Source of the DNA: Candidatus Rokuibacteriota bacterium
GTDB taxonomy: Bacteria; Methylomirabilota; Methylomirabilia; Rokubacteriales; CSP1-6
Direction: 5' to 3'
Length of the DNA stretch: 64,000 nucleotides
Assembly (NCBI GenBank): GCA_003220435.1
Contig: QHSL01000065.1
Span: 1 to 64,000, forward strand
The notes under the pieces were generated by a model. That model searched no databases, was not told the origin of the DNA, and saw only the letters and a program-made list of their open reading frames with translations. Positions 27,427 through 35,602 of this stretch are shown here, one piece after another (position 1 is the first letter of the stretch; every line of letters starts with the position of its first letter). A program made the position numbers and the translations under genes.

Positions 27427-28230
27427 CTACTTCTTGCGGAGGACGACGACCATGATGATGGGGTGCCGCGCCCGCTCCAGGAGCTGGTGCGGCTTGAAGC
27501 CGAAGAACCACTGGACGAACTCGAAGCCGCCGGCCAGCTCCACCACGGCCTTGAGCTCCTGCGGGAAGACCATCCTCGAGAGGTGAGTCTGGCGGTAGAG
27601 GCGGCGCGTCCCGTTCTCGACTGCTTCGAGGGTCATGCGCTCGCGGAACACCTGGCTCACCGGGTCGACGTCGTTCAGCGCGGAGAACGAGGCGCGCACG
27701 ATCAAACGCCCGCGGCGCCTGGACCACGACCAGCGCCGCGCCGGATTCGTCCACGAGGAGGCCATGTAGCGGTCGAAGACGTAGAGGCCGCCGCACTTGA
27801 GTGACTTCGCCACGGTCCTCAGATGGGCGACGAGCTGCTCGGTTTTCAGCAGGTGCCCCTGCGAATCCTGCATGCAGATCGCCGCGTCGACGGGGCGCGC
27901 CAGCCGGAACTCCGTCATGTCGCCGACGACCAGCTCGCCCTGGTGGCCCTTGGCGGCGAGCCGCTCACGCAGGAACGCGATGTTCCGCGGCGACAGATCG
28001 AGTCCCGACATGTAGTACCCGCGGTCGGCGAGGCGCATCAGGTGGGGTCCGGTGCCGCAGGCGATGTCGACGACGCTCCGGACGCGCCGCCGGGCGAACC
28101 GCTTGAAGCAGTGCACGAGGAAGTCGACCTCGCCCTTGCGGTTGAGGTCGAACGCGATCTCGTAGAACCTCGGCGCGCTGTACTCCCGGATCCGGCTCTT
28201 CTCGCGAAGCTTCAGCGCGTGGCTCCCCAC
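27427..28230 (-). CDS. Class I SAM-dependent methyltransferase
   Basis: The 267-residue methyltransferase has motif I VVDIACGTGPHLMRLADRG (about 50-70), motif II LDLSPRNIAFLRER and a motif IV region VDAAICMQDSQGHLL. The C-terminal half carries YRQTHLSRMVFPQELKAVVE, a pattern of Methyltransf_25-like proteins. The GTG start overlaps the end of the agmatinase gene by 19 bases, so it is probably cotranscribed with it. Whether it acts in polyamine metabolism or is simply a passenger cannot be told; the substrate is unknown. Confidence 0.8.
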   Translation of the reverse strand: MGSHALKLREKSRIREYSAPRFYEIAFDLNRKGEVDFLVHCFKRFARRRVRSVVDIACGTGPHLMRLADRGYYMSGLDLSPRNIAFLRERLAAKGHQGELVVGDMTEFRLARPVDAAICMQDSQGHLLKTEQLVAHLRTVAKSLKCGGLYVFDRYMASSWTNPARRWSWSRRRGRLIVRASFSALNDVDPVSQVFRERMTLEAVENGTRRLYRQTHLSRMVFPQELKAVVELAGGFEFVQWFFGFKPHQLLERARHPIIMVVVLRKK

Positions 28231-29087
28231 CAGGCGAGGAGCGCCTCGCGGATCACCCAGGAGGCGGCGATGCCGGTTCTGCCGGTCGGATCCCAGGCGT
28301 GCGCGACTTCCACGAGGTCTCCACCGATCACCTGACAGCCCTCGAGCATCCTGACGATCTCGACCAGCTCCGGCACTCGGAGCCCGCCGGGCTCGGGCGA
28401 GCCCGTCCCCGGCGCCTCGGCCGGGTCGAGGACGTCAACGTCAATTGTGACGTAGAGCGGATAACGCCGGAGCTCGGGCAGGAGGCGCCGCACGACCTCG
28501 ATCGGATGCCCGTGCAGCATCGGGTACATCGGGAAGAAGTGCGGCCGTTTGCGGTGGTACTCCTCGCGCGCGCCGGTGCGGATCCCGACCTGGTAGACGC
28601 GCTCCGGCGGCACGACGTCCATGACGCGGGCGAGCGCGGAGGCGTAGTTGTAGCGCTCGCCCAGGAACTCCTCGCGCAGGTCCGGATGGGCGTCGAGGTG
28701 GAGGATGCGCAGCTCGGGGAACGCCGGAGCCAGCACCTCGATCACCGACACGGTGGCGGTGTGGTCGCCGCCGAGCATGAACGGGATCAGCCCGGGCCGC
28801 CACCAGGCCGCGATCTGCTCGCGCGCGGCGTCGAGCTGCTCCCGGGGCGGCGCGCCGTCGGGGAGCTCGCAGTCGCCGATGTCGGCGATGGCCAGGTCTT
28901 CGAGGTCGCGGGCGAGCGCCGGCGAGTAGGTCTCGATCGACTCGGAGCCGAGCCGGACGTCGAGCGGCCCGGCGTCGGCACCCTTGCGGAGGTTCACCCG
29001 GCCCTCGAACGGGATGCCATAGATGACGATGCGGGCGTCGGCGAGGGCGAGGTTACAGCCGATGAAGCTCGGAGACACCGCACGCAT
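28212..29087 (-). CDS. speB: Agmatinase/arginase-family ureohydrolase
   Basis: The 291-residue ureohydrolase has the binuclear manganese motifs GGDHTATVS, DAHPDLREE (DAHxD) and TIDVDVLDPA (DxDxxDP), with the family's GSPEPGGL segment. The agmatinase role (agmatine to putrescine plus urea) is favoured over arginase because speD and speE are divergently adjacent. The start ATG has no Shine-Dalgarno sequence. A promoter TTGCAA-16-TAGAGT ends 12 bases before it, predicting a leader of only a few bases. Confidence 0.88.
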   Translation of the reverse strand: MRAVSPSFIGCNLALADARIVIYGIPFEGRVNLRKGADAGPLDVRLGSESIETYSPALARDLEDLAIADIGDCELPDGAPPREQLDAAREQIAAWWRPGLIPFMLGGDHTATVSVIEVLAPAFPELRILHLDAHPDLREEFLGERYNYASALARVMDVVPPERVYQVGIRTGAREEYHRKRPHFFPMYPMLHGHPIEVVRRLLPELRRYPLYVTIDVDVLDPAEAPGTGSPEPGGLRVPELVEIVRMLEGCQVIGGDLVEVAHAWDPTGRTGIAASWVIREALLAWWGATR

Positions 29088-29099
29088 GAATTCTTCGTC

Positions 29100-29127
29100 A
29101 CTCTAGCGAGTCGCCGATCGATTGCAA
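29100..29127 (-). promoter_or_regulatory. Promoter of agmatinase gene
   Basis: On the minus strand, -35 TTGCAA (29127-29122), a 16-bp spacer and -10 TAGAGT (29105-29100) precede the ATG at 29087 by 12 bases. The -35 hexamer is identical to that of the divergent speD promoter 140 bp away. Confidence 0.6.
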
Positions 29128-29262
29128 GCGGAAACTGCCACGGCGAGACGCCGTGCGACGCCGCGAAGCGCTGCGAGGAGCCGCGGAGGAGGCAGAGGTG
29201 GTCGCGAGGGGGTTTCAGCACCTTCCGGGGGTGCTCGGCGGCGCCAGAAAAGCGTTTTTTTC

Positions 29263-29291
29263 TTGCAATGGGTAAAAACGGACCCTACAGT
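29263..29291 (+). promoter_or_regulatory. Promoter of speD-speE
   Basis: TTGCAA (29263-29268) and TACAGT (29286-29291) are separated by exactly 17 bp in a conspicuously AT-rich patch (29250-29340) of this GC-rich genome. Transcription should start near 29298, giving an untranslated leader of about 108 bases before the speD GTG, in contrast with the nearly leaderless divergent agmatinase gene. No known riboswitch fold was recognised in the leader. Confidence 0.65.
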
Positions 29292-29405
29292 GAAACAAGT
29301 TTTGTGTGAGAAGCGAAATTTTTTCGGTGCGATACAGCGACGTGAATGAAGCGTCGCAGGAGAGGTGCGGTAGATGAACGGATCGGACAAAGGGAGATCA
29401 GAGGC

Positions 29406-29801
29406 GTGAACGCCTTGGGACGACACCTGCTGCTCGAGATGTTCGACTGCGACCCTGACGCCATCAACAACCTAGAGGCCGTCAAGGGGGCCCTGGTAGA
29501 GGCGGCAAAACGGGCCCAGGCCACCATCGTCGACGTCGTCTTCCATGAGTTCAACCCGTTCGGTATCAGCGGCGTGGTTGTCATCGCCGAATCCCACCTG
29601 TCGATCCACACGTGGCCGGAATACCGGTACGCGGCCGTCGACATCTTCTCCTGCGGCGACGTCCTTCAGCCTGAGGTCGCCGCCAACTACCTGGTCGAGC
29701 AGTTCGCCGCCGAGCGCACCTCGATCGTCGAGATGCAGCGGGGCATGTTCCTCAACGCGGCGGTGCCGATCGTCAACAAGAGCCCGGTCAGCGTGAATTG
29801 A
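29406..29801 (+). CDS. speD: S-adenosylmethionine decarboxylase proenzyme
   Basis: SpeD supplies decarboxylated SAM for spermidine synthesis. The 131-residue protein is the short prokaryotic class: NALGRHLLLEMFDCDPDAIN at the start, the self-cleavage site in AESHLSIHTWPE (the Ser becomes the pyruvoyl group) and YAAVDIFSCGD. A start at GTG 29406 aligns with the family (MNALGRH); an in-frame ATG at 29346 would add 20 unconserved basic residues. An AGGGAG-type Shine-Dalgarno sequence lies about ten bases upstream. The stop overlaps the speE TTG by four bases (TTGA). Confidence 0.94.
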   Translation: MNALGRHLLLEMFDCDPDAINNLEAVKGALVEAAKRAQATIVDVVFHEFNPFGISGVVVIAESHLSIHTWPEYRYAAVDIFSCGDVLQPEVAANYLVEQFAAERTSIVEMQRGMFLNAAVPIVNKSPVSVN

Positions 29802-30718
29802 TCCATTCGCAGTCCTACAAGTGGTTCCTCGAAACCACGACGACCTTCGAAGGGCACATGCACGCCATCGCCCGGACGGTCGTCGAGACCCAGACCAAGT
29901 TCCAGCACGTCGAGATCCTCGAGACGGCGGCGTACGGCAAGACCCTCGTCCTCGACGGGCGCATCCAGTCCAGCCAGGGTGACGAGTTCATCTATCACGA
30001 GGCCCTCGTCCATCCCGGGATGCTGGCAGTCGAGGCCCCGCCCCGCACTGCCCTGGTGATCGGCGGCGGCGAGGGCGCGACGCTCCGAGAGATCCTGAGG
30101 TACCCGACGGTGACCCGGGCCGTCATGGTCGATATCGACCGAGAAGTAGTCGACCTCTGCAAGATCCACCTCCCCGAGATGCATCGGGGGGCCTTCGACG
30201 ACCGGCGGACCGAGCTCAGGCACGAGGACGCCCGGGCGTACCTCGAGGGGAGCCGGGACCGCTTCGATTTCATTTCTGTCGACCTGGTCGAGCCGCTCGA
30301 GGAAGGCCCGGCCTGTATGCTCTTCACCAAGGAGTTCTACACGCTGGTCCGGGACCGCCTCACGCCGGGCGGTACCATGACGATGCAGGCCGGAATGACG
30401 AAGGTCGGCGAGCTCGCCTTCTTCTCGTCGATTCACCGGACTCTCCGGGAGGTTTTCCCGGTGGTCGCCGGCTACCAGAGCTACATCTCTTGCTTTGGCA
30501 CACCGTGGGGATTCATCGTCGCTTCCAAGAAGGTCGACCCGACCCGGCAGGACGTCCAGACGGTGGACCGACTCATCGCCGAGCGCGTCAAGGATCCGCT
30601 CGAGTACTGGGATGGCGTGACGCACCAGCACGCGTTCGGCCTCCCGAAGTTCATCCGCAAGGCTGTTGCGAAGCAAACTCGCGTCGTCACCGACGCGAAC
30701 CCGCTCATCGTCTCCTGA
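29798..30718 (+). CDS. speE: Spermidine synthase
   Basis: SpeE transfers an aminopropyl group from decarboxylated SAM to putrescine. The 306-residue protein has the family pattern: GKTLVLDGRIQSSQGDEFIY, HEALVHPGML, the nucleotide motif VIGGGEGATLREILRY, and DLVEPLEEGPACMLFTKEFY. The start TTG overlaps the speD stop, so translation is coupled. Together with the divergent agmatinase this completes a putrescine-to-spermidine route. Confidence 0.94.
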   Translation: MIHSQSYKWFLETTTTFEGHMHAIARTVVETQTKFQHVEILETAAYGKTLVLDGRIQSSQGDEFIYHEALVHPGMLAVEAPPRTALVIGGGEGATLREILRYPTVTRAVMVDIDREVVDLCKIHLPEMHRGAFDDRRTELRHEDARAYLEGSRDRFDFISVDLVEPLEEGPACMLFTKEFYTLVRDRLTPGGTMTMQAGMTKVGELAFFSSIHRTLREVFPVVAGYQSYISCFGTPWGFIVASKKVDPTRQDVQTVDRLIAERVKDPLEYWDGVTHQHAFGLPKFIRKAVAKQTRVVTDANPLIVS

Positions 30719-30785
30719 CGCTCACCCTCGGCCGCACATTGGCAGTGATCGCCGTCGCTGCGCTCCATCTCCTTCGCCTCTAGCA

Positions 30786-30938
30786 GGGTCGAAGACAGGT
30801 GGGCGGGAGGGATCGCGGGACCACGCGGCACGCGAGCGCGGCCCCTCGGCGGCTGGGCTCCATCTGGATGCTCGTCGTCCGCCGCCGCTCTTCGGGAACG
30901 GGTCCCGCCGACCCCTCCCGCCCACCTATCCTCGACCC
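30786..30938. repeat. Dispersed palindromic element, copy B
   Basis: This is the second copy of the element at 4044-4190, in reverse orientation. The arms 30786-30822 and 30901-30938 are complementary at about 33 of 38 positions. The reverse complement aligns with copy A without gaps through the interior (blocks CCCGTTCCCG, GCGGCGGCGG, GGAGCCCAGCCGCC, GCGCTCGCGTGCCGCGTGGT), while 4-, 17- and 8-base segments between them differ in sequence but not in length. The arms differ between copies yet remain self-complementary in each. It fills the gap between speE and maf. Confidence 0.75.
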
Positions 30939-30950
30939 TGCGGATACTGT

Positions 30951-31529
30951 ATGAGAGTGGTGCTGGCTTCGGCGTCGCCGCGGCGGCGGGAGCTCATGCG
31001 TGAGATTTGGCCCGAGTTCGAGGTACTGCCGAGCGAGATCGACGAGACGCTGGATGGCGGGCCGACTCCGGACACGGTCGCCCGGCTGGCGCTCAGGAAG
31101 GCTCGCGCCGTCGCCGCCCACGCACCAACGGCAATCGTGCTGGCGGCGGACACGGTCGTCGTCATTGACGGGATGGCACTCGGGAAGCCGTCGGACCCTG
31201 AAGAAGCCAGGGCCATGCTGCTCCGTCTGCGAGGCCGACAGCACGAGGTCGTCACCGGCGTGGCTGCCGTGGAGGCCGCAACGGCCCGGGAGGCCTCGAC
31301 TGCGATTGTGAGTCGCGTGCTGATGGCGTCGTACTCGGACGCGACGATCGACGCCTACATGGCGTCGGGCTCGCCTTTCGACAAGGCGGGCGGCTACGCG
31401 ATTCAGGATCTCGACGGGCGGCTGGTCGACGCCCTCGTCGGGTCCTATACCAACGTCGTCGGGCTACCCCTGGCGGCGACGCGACGACTGCTCGGAGAAT
31501 TTGGCGTCAGCGGGCGGGGGATACCTTGA
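30951..31529 (+). CDS. maf: Maf-family nucleoside triphosphate pyrophosphatase
   Basis: The 192-residue Maf protein hydrolyses non-canonical or excess nucleoside triphosphates to monophosphates. Family motifs are visible: VLASASPRRRELMRE (SxSPRR), IDETLDGG, LAADTVVVIDG, LGKPSDPEEA and SGSPFDKAGGYAIQ. The ATG at 30951 immediately precedes MRVVLASAS and fixes the start. It begins 12 bases after the palindromic element with no Shine-Dalgarno sequence. Its 3' end overlaps the convergent binding-protein gene by 23 bases. Confidence 0.92.
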   Translation: MRVVLASASPRRRELMREIWPEFEVLPSEIDETLDGGPTPDTVARLALRKARAVAAHAPTAIVLAADTVVVIDGMALGKPSDPEEARAMLLRLRGRQHEVVTGVAAVEAATAREASTAIVSRVLMASYSDATIDAYMASGSPFDKAGGYAIQDLDGRLVDALVGSYTNVVGLPLAATRRLLGEFGVSGRGIP

Positions 31530-32457
31530 TCAGCAACATCTCCTCAGGTCGTGGAATCAGCGCCGACTTCGGCAGCGGCGTGTGCGCCCGGACGATCGCG
31601 AGCGTTTGCTGAACCTGATCGGCCGAGACGAGACCGTCCGGCAGATACAGCGTGCGCGCGGCCGTGAGCCGCGCCGTGAAGTCCTCGGTGTCCCCGACCA
31701 CCCGCGCCCGAAGCTTGGCCGCGAGCTCGTGCGCCGGCGCCGATCGTATGCGCTGTTCGGCGTTCTGCAGCGCCCGCGTCAGCGCGAGGAGGTCACGGTC
31801 CTGAGGGCGCCGGTCGGCCCGTGCGAAGAGCGCCGCGTTCACGGTGCCGGCGCCGAGCGCCTCGGTGACGGCACGCGGGGTGCGGAAGTCCGCGAGCAGC
31901 TTCGCTCGCTTCTCGGCGAGGAGCCGGCTCGCGACCGGCTCGTGGACGAGCGCCGCATGGATCTCTCCCGAGTCGAGGGCCGAGACGAGACCTCGCCCGC
32001 CGAGGCTGGAAACGCGCACCTGGGCGACGCTCAACCCCGCCCGGGCGAGGAGCCAGCCGAACCACGCGTGCTCCGGGGCTCCCGGAGTCGTGACCCCGAC
32101 GCGCATGGCCGACAGGTCCTCGATCGACCGGACGGTAGCGGCGTGGGGAGCCCCGACGACCAGCGCGACCGGCGGCGCCGCGGTGAGCCCGAAGACGAGC
32201 CGCGGGGCCTGGGTCGCCGCCCGCGGGCCGAAGCGAAGCACCGCCTCGAGGGTGGTCGCGGCCAGATCTACCTGGCCCTGCGCCAGCGCCTCCGCGGCGC
32301 CCGACTCGGCGCGGGTCGTCTTGATCGTGACCGTCAGCCCCTCGCCTGCGAAGTAGCCTTCGGCCTCGGCCACGCGGATGGGCAGGTACTCCGATGAGGT
32401 GGGCGGGCCACTCACGGCGAGCGTCAGAACCTGGAGCAGAACAATGAGCCCGAGCAT
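31507..32457 (-). CDS. ABC-type substrate-binding protein (NMT1/SsuA-like)
   Basis: The 316-residue secreted binding protein has a hydrophobic signal peptide (MLGLIVLLQVLTLAVSGPPT), then the type-2 fold pattern of nitrate/sulfonate/thiamine-precursor receptors: VAEAEGYFAGEGLTVTIK, GQVDLAATTLEAVLRF, and MRVGVTTPGAPEHAWFGWLL. No permease or ATPase gene is adjacent, so it may be an orphan receptor. The start at 32457 gives a proper signal sequence; the open frame continues upstream without one. The ligand is unknown. Confidence 0.75.
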   Translation of the reverse strand: MLGLIVLLQVLTLAVSGPPTSSEYLPIRVAEAEGYFAGEGLTVTIKTTRAESGAAEALAQGQVDLAATTLEAVLRFGPRAATQAPRLVFGLTAAPPVALVVGAPHAATVRSIEDLSAMRVGVTTPGAPEHAWFGWLLARAGLSVAQVRVSSLGGRGLVSALDSGEIHAALVHEPVASRLLAEKRAKLLADFRTPRAVTEALGAGTVNAALFARADRRPQDRDLLALTRALQNAEQRIRSAPAHELAAKLRARVVGDTEDFTARLTAARTLYLPDGLVSADQVQQTLAIVRAHTPLPKSALIPRPEEMLLIKVSPAR

Positions 32458-32530
32458 CGGCTCAGCGCCCCGAGGGTGCCCTCGACGCGGCGGCAGCCCC
32501 GGGCCGCCGCGCGACCCAGCCAAGGGGCGC

Positions 32531-33178
32531 TTGCTGCGCATCTACGTGGCGCTCCTCGACCGCTACGGCCGCCAGCGATGGTGGCCCGGGCGAACGCCGT
32601 ACGAGATCTCCGTCGGCGCCGTGCTCACCCAACACACCGCCTGGGTCAACGCCGCGCGTGCCATCGCCGCCCTCCGCACCCGGCGGCTCCTGACGCCCAA
32701 GCGCGTCGCCGCGCTGCCCGAGGGAGAGCTCGCTCGAGTGATCCGCCCGGCCGGCACGTACCGTTTGAAGGCCCGACGCCTCCTGGCGCTGACGCGATGG
32801 CTGCTCGAACGGTACGGTGGGAAATTCGACCGGATGGGCGAGGTAGCCCTCCCTTCGCTGCGCTCGAGCCTGCTGGCGATCCCAGGGCTCGGTCCGGAGA
32901 CGGCCGACGCGATCCTGCTCTACGCCGTCGGTCGCCCTGTGTTCGTGGCCGACGTGTACGCCAGGCGCGTGCTGGCCCGCCACCGCCTGATCGGCCCGCA
33001 GGCGGCATACGAGGAAGCGCGGCCGTGGCTCGAGGCGCACCTGCCGTCCGATCCCGCCCTTTTCAACGAGCTTCATGCCCTGCTCGTGGCCGTCGGAAAG
33101 TCGCACTGCCGGACGGTACCGCGCTGCGAGGAATGCCCGCTCCGGTGGGACCTGCGCGGCCGCCGTCCGGCCACCTGA
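32531..33178 (+). CDS. HhH-GPD base-excision DNA glycosylase (endonuclease III-related)
   Basis: The 215-residue protein belongs to the endonuclease III-related group (COG2231-like): a WWPGRTPYEISVGAVLTQHT start, hairpin-helix-hairpin LLAIPGLGPETADAILLYA and the catalytic Asp region VFVADVYARR. The lyase Lys of Nth (GxGRKTA) is Glu here (GPETA), so it would be a monofunctional glycosylase. The C-terminal cluster motif has only three cysteines (CRTVPRCEECP), lacking the fourth. The start is TTG 32531, aligning with the family; ATG 32444 is possible but would overlap the divergent gene. The substrate (possibly alkylated purines) is inferred. Confidence 0.75.
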   Translation: MLRIYVALLDRYGRQRWWPGRTPYEISVGAVLTQHTAWVNAARAIAALRTRRLLTPKRVAALPEGELARVIRPAGTYRLKARRLLALTRWLLERYGGKFDRMGEVALPSLRSSLLAIPGLGPETADAILLYAVGRPVFVADVYARRVLARHRLIGPQAAYEEARPWLEAHLPSDPALFNELHALLVAVGKSHCRTVPRCEECPLRWDLRGRRPAT

Positions 33179-33215
33179 GCGCGCACGCCGGTCGCGCGGC
33201 CCGACGGCAGGGGGT

Positions 33216-34442
33216 TCAGGCAGCCCTCCACGACTCGGTGAGGAGAGCGACGAGGCGCTCGGCCGCGTCGGGGATCGCCAGGGTCCGCGCCTGCTCGCCC
33301 ATTTGCTTGAGCCGGGCCGGGTCGGCGAGTAGCGCTTGCACCCCGCGCACGAGCCGCTCCGGCGTGAGCATCGGCTGGGGGAGCACAACCGCCCCGGCGG
33401 CGCGCTCGACGAGCCGCGCGTTCGCCGTCTGCTCGTCGCCGCGAGTGTCCGGGAGCGGCACGTAGAGCGCGGGCATCCCGAGCTGGCAGCACTCGTTCAC
33501 GGTGCCGGCGCCAGCGCGCGCCACGACCAGCGCCGCAGCCGCGTAGATCTCGGCGAGCTCGGCGCCGACATAAGGGACGATGGTGTAGCGGCGGGCCAGC
33601 GCCGGCGGCAGCGCCGCGCGCCGTTCCTCGAGCCAGCTCCGGTCACCCGTCGCGGGATTCTCACCGCACTGGTGGATGAGCTGCGCGTGCTCGAGGAGCG
33701 GGACGAGAGCGTCGCCGACGACCCGGTTGATCCGCTGCGCCCCGAGAGCGCCGCCGGTGACGTACACGAGGGGCAGCGAGGGGTCGAGCTGGAAGCGGGC
33801 GATGGCGCTCGACCTCGAGCCGGCCCGGAGCTCGGGGCGGAGCGGATTGCCGGTCACGGTGACGCGAGAAGTCGGGAAGGAGCCGGCGCTGCCCGGAAAG
33901 GTGACCGCGATGCGGCGGGCAAAGCGGGCTCCGATCCGGTTCGCGAGGCCGGGAACGGACGTCTGCTCGTGCAGGACGATGGGCACGCGCAGGAGCGCGG
34001 CGCCGAGCACCACGGGCAAGGCGACGAAGCCGCCCGTGCCGAAGACGACGCGGGGGCGCAGGGCTCGCAGCGCCCGGACGGCGCCCACGGCACCCGCCGG
34101 CACGTTCACGAGCAGGTCGGCGACGTTCTGCCAGGTCCAGTGGCGTCGGAGCTTGCCGGTGGAGATCGCCACGTAGGGGATTCCGCTCTGCGGCACGCGC
34201 TGGGCTTCGATGCCGGAGCGCGAGCCGATCCAGACACACGAGTAAGATCGCTGGCGCAGGAGGGTCGCGACGGCGAGGCCGGGACTCGTGTGACCGCCGG
34301 TGCCTCCGCCCGCTATGACGACGTCTGTTGGAGTTTGCCGTCGGAGCGCCTCCGCAGGGCCTCCGGCGCTCGACGTTCGGGGAGTCAACCCGGGAGGGTC
34401 CTGGTCCGCAGGGCCTCCGGCGCTCGACGTTCGGGCGGTCAA
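33216..34442 (-). CDS. murG: MurG, lipid II-forming GlcNAc transferase
   Basis: MurG adds GlcNAc to lipid I at the inner membrane. GT28 motifs are clear: VVIAGGGTGGHTSPGLAVA at the N-terminus, FGTGGFVALPVVLGAALL, HEQTSVPGLANR, VTGGALGAQRIN and ARAGAGTVNECCQLGMPALY. The catalytic domain begins only at about residue 42. The preceding extension has no canonical start other than TTG 34442, which overlaps the ddl stop as TTGA, and an internal TTG at 34388; it encodes two copies of RTSSAGGPA from a 38-bp DNA repeat. Cotranscription with ddl is clear; how much of the extension is translated is not. Confidence 0.92.
   Translation of the reverse strand: MTARTSSAGGPADQDPPGLTPRTSSAGGPAEALRRQTPTDVVIAGGGTGGHTSPGLAVATLLRQRSYSCVWIGSRSGIEAQRVPQSGIPYVAISTGKLRRHWTWQNVADLLVNVPAGAVGAVRALRALRPRVVFGTGGFVALPVVLGAALLRVPIVLHEQTSVPGLANRIGARFARRIAVTFPGSAGSFPTSRVTVTGNPLRPELRAGSRSSAIARFQLDPSLPLVYVTGGALGAQRINRVVGDALVPLLEHAQLIHQCGENPATGDRSWLEERRAALPPALARRYTIVPYVGAELAEIYAAAALVVARAGAGTVNECCQLGMPALYVPLPDTRGDEQTANARLVERAAGAVVLPQPMLTPERLVRGVQALLADPARLKQMGEQARTLAIPDAAERLVALLTESWRAA
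34351..34442 (-). repeat. 38-bp direct repeat at the ddl-murG junction
   Basis: Two copies (34351-34388 and 34405-34442), spaced 54 bp start to start, agree at about 36 of 38 positions. Each begins, on the coding strand, with TTGACYSCCCGAACGTCGAG and can serve as a TTG start with RTSSAGGPA. The first copy straddles the ddl stop codon. It looks like a tandem duplication that moved the ddl stop/murG start junction. Confidence 0.8.
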
Positions 34443-35566
34443 CCCGATGGGCCCTTATCCCGGTGGCGCTCGAGGGCGAGGGCGATCAGGCGGTCGATCA
34501 GATCGGTGTAGCGAAGGCCCGTGGCCTCCCACATCTTGGCGTAGCCGCTCGTCGCGGTGAAGCCGGGGATCGTGTTGATCTCGTTGATCAGCAACCGGTC
34601 GCCCTCGAGAAAGAAGTCGACGCGGGCCATCCCTGAGCAGTCGATCGCGCGGAATGCGGCGATCGCGAGCTCACGGACCTGCCGCGTGATTTCCCCTGAC
34701 ACAAGCGCCGGTACCGTGACCCTCGCCTGGCCCTCGAGGTACTTCGTCGAGTAGTCGTACCAGTCGCTCTCGTATGTGATCTCGCACGGGAGCGAGGCGG
34801 CCGGCGCGTCGTTGCCGAGCACGCTGACCTCGATCTCGCGCCCGCGCACAGCGCGCTCGACGAGGATCTTGCGATCGTGGCCTGCCGCCAGGTCGATGGC
34901 GGCGGGCAGCGCCGCGGCGTCGCGGACCTTGCTGATCCCGACGCTCGAGCCGAGGTTCGCGGGCTTGACGAAACACGGAAAGCCCAGGGTCTCCGCGACA
35001 CGCGCGGCCACGGGCGCGCGGGCGCTGCGCCACTCGTGCCGGTGGACGACCAGGTACTCGGCAATGGGCAAGCCGTGCGCCTGGAACACGGCCTTCATCG
35101 TGACCTTGTCCATGCCGACCGCCGAGGCGAGGACGCCCGCGCCGACGTACGGCACATCGGCCAGCTCGAAGAGCCCCTGAATCGTTCCGTCCTCGCCGTA
35201 CGGGCCGTGCAGCATGATCACGACCACGTCGAGGCCCTGGCGAAGCTCGGGCGGAAGGCTGCCGGCCGGCTCGGTGCGGACCAGGCTCTGGCCGGACGCG
35301 CTCTCGACGGCCTCGGCGCGGTCGGCCAGGGCCTTCTTCACGGCGCCGTCGGCGTCGCCCGACGGCAGCGCGACGCGCGCCTCGGCCGCCAGCGCCCGCA
35401 GCGGATCCCCGCCGACCACCCAGCGTCCGCTCCGGGCGATTCCGAGGGGGACGACGGCGTGACCGAGCTCTTCGAGCGCCGCGATGACGGAAGCCGCGGA
35501 GGCGAGCGAGACCTCGTGCTCCCCGGAGCGTCCACCGAAGACGACGCCGACGCGCAGGCGCGGCAT
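34439..35566 (-). CDS. ddl: D-alanine--D-alanine ligase
   Basis: The 375-residue ATP-grasp ligase makes the D-Ala-D-Ala dipeptide of peptidoglycan. It shows VGVVFGGRSGEHEVSLASA at the N-terminus, LHGPYGEDGTIQGLFELADV, the PYVGAGVLASAVGMDK segment, the glycine-rich loop KPANLGSSVGISKV, and the metal/ATP motif INEINTIPGFT. TAGAAT (minus strand, 35578-35573) ends only six bases before the ATG, so the mRNA is probably leaderless. The stop overlaps the murG start. The last residues lie within the direct repeat. Confidence 0.95.
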   Translation of the reverse strand: MPRLRVGVVFGGRSGEHEVSLASAASVIAALEELGHAVVPLGIARSGRWVVGGDPLRALAAEARVALPSGDADGAVKKALADRAEAVESASGQSLVRTEPAGSLPPELRQGLDVVVIMLHGPYGEDGTIQGLFELADVPYVGAGVLASAVGMDKVTMKAVFQAHGLPIAEYLVVHRHEWRSARAPVAARVAETLGFPCFVKPANLGSSVGISKVRDAAALPAAIDLAAGHDRKILVERAVRGREIEVSVLGNDAPAASLPCEITYESDWYDYSTKYLEGQARVTVPALVSGEITRQVRELAIAAFRAIDCSGMARVDFFLEGDRLLINEINTIPGFTATSGYAKMWEATGLRYTDLIDRLIALALERHRDKGPSG

Positions 35567-35602
35567 ACGGCTATTCTAGCAAGCGGATTCCGCGGGCCGG
35601 GC

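Noticed and set aside
29298-29405. Known riboswitch in the speD leader
   Set aside because: No SAM or other riboswitch consensus could be recognised; only a promoter-like AT-rich stretch is evident.
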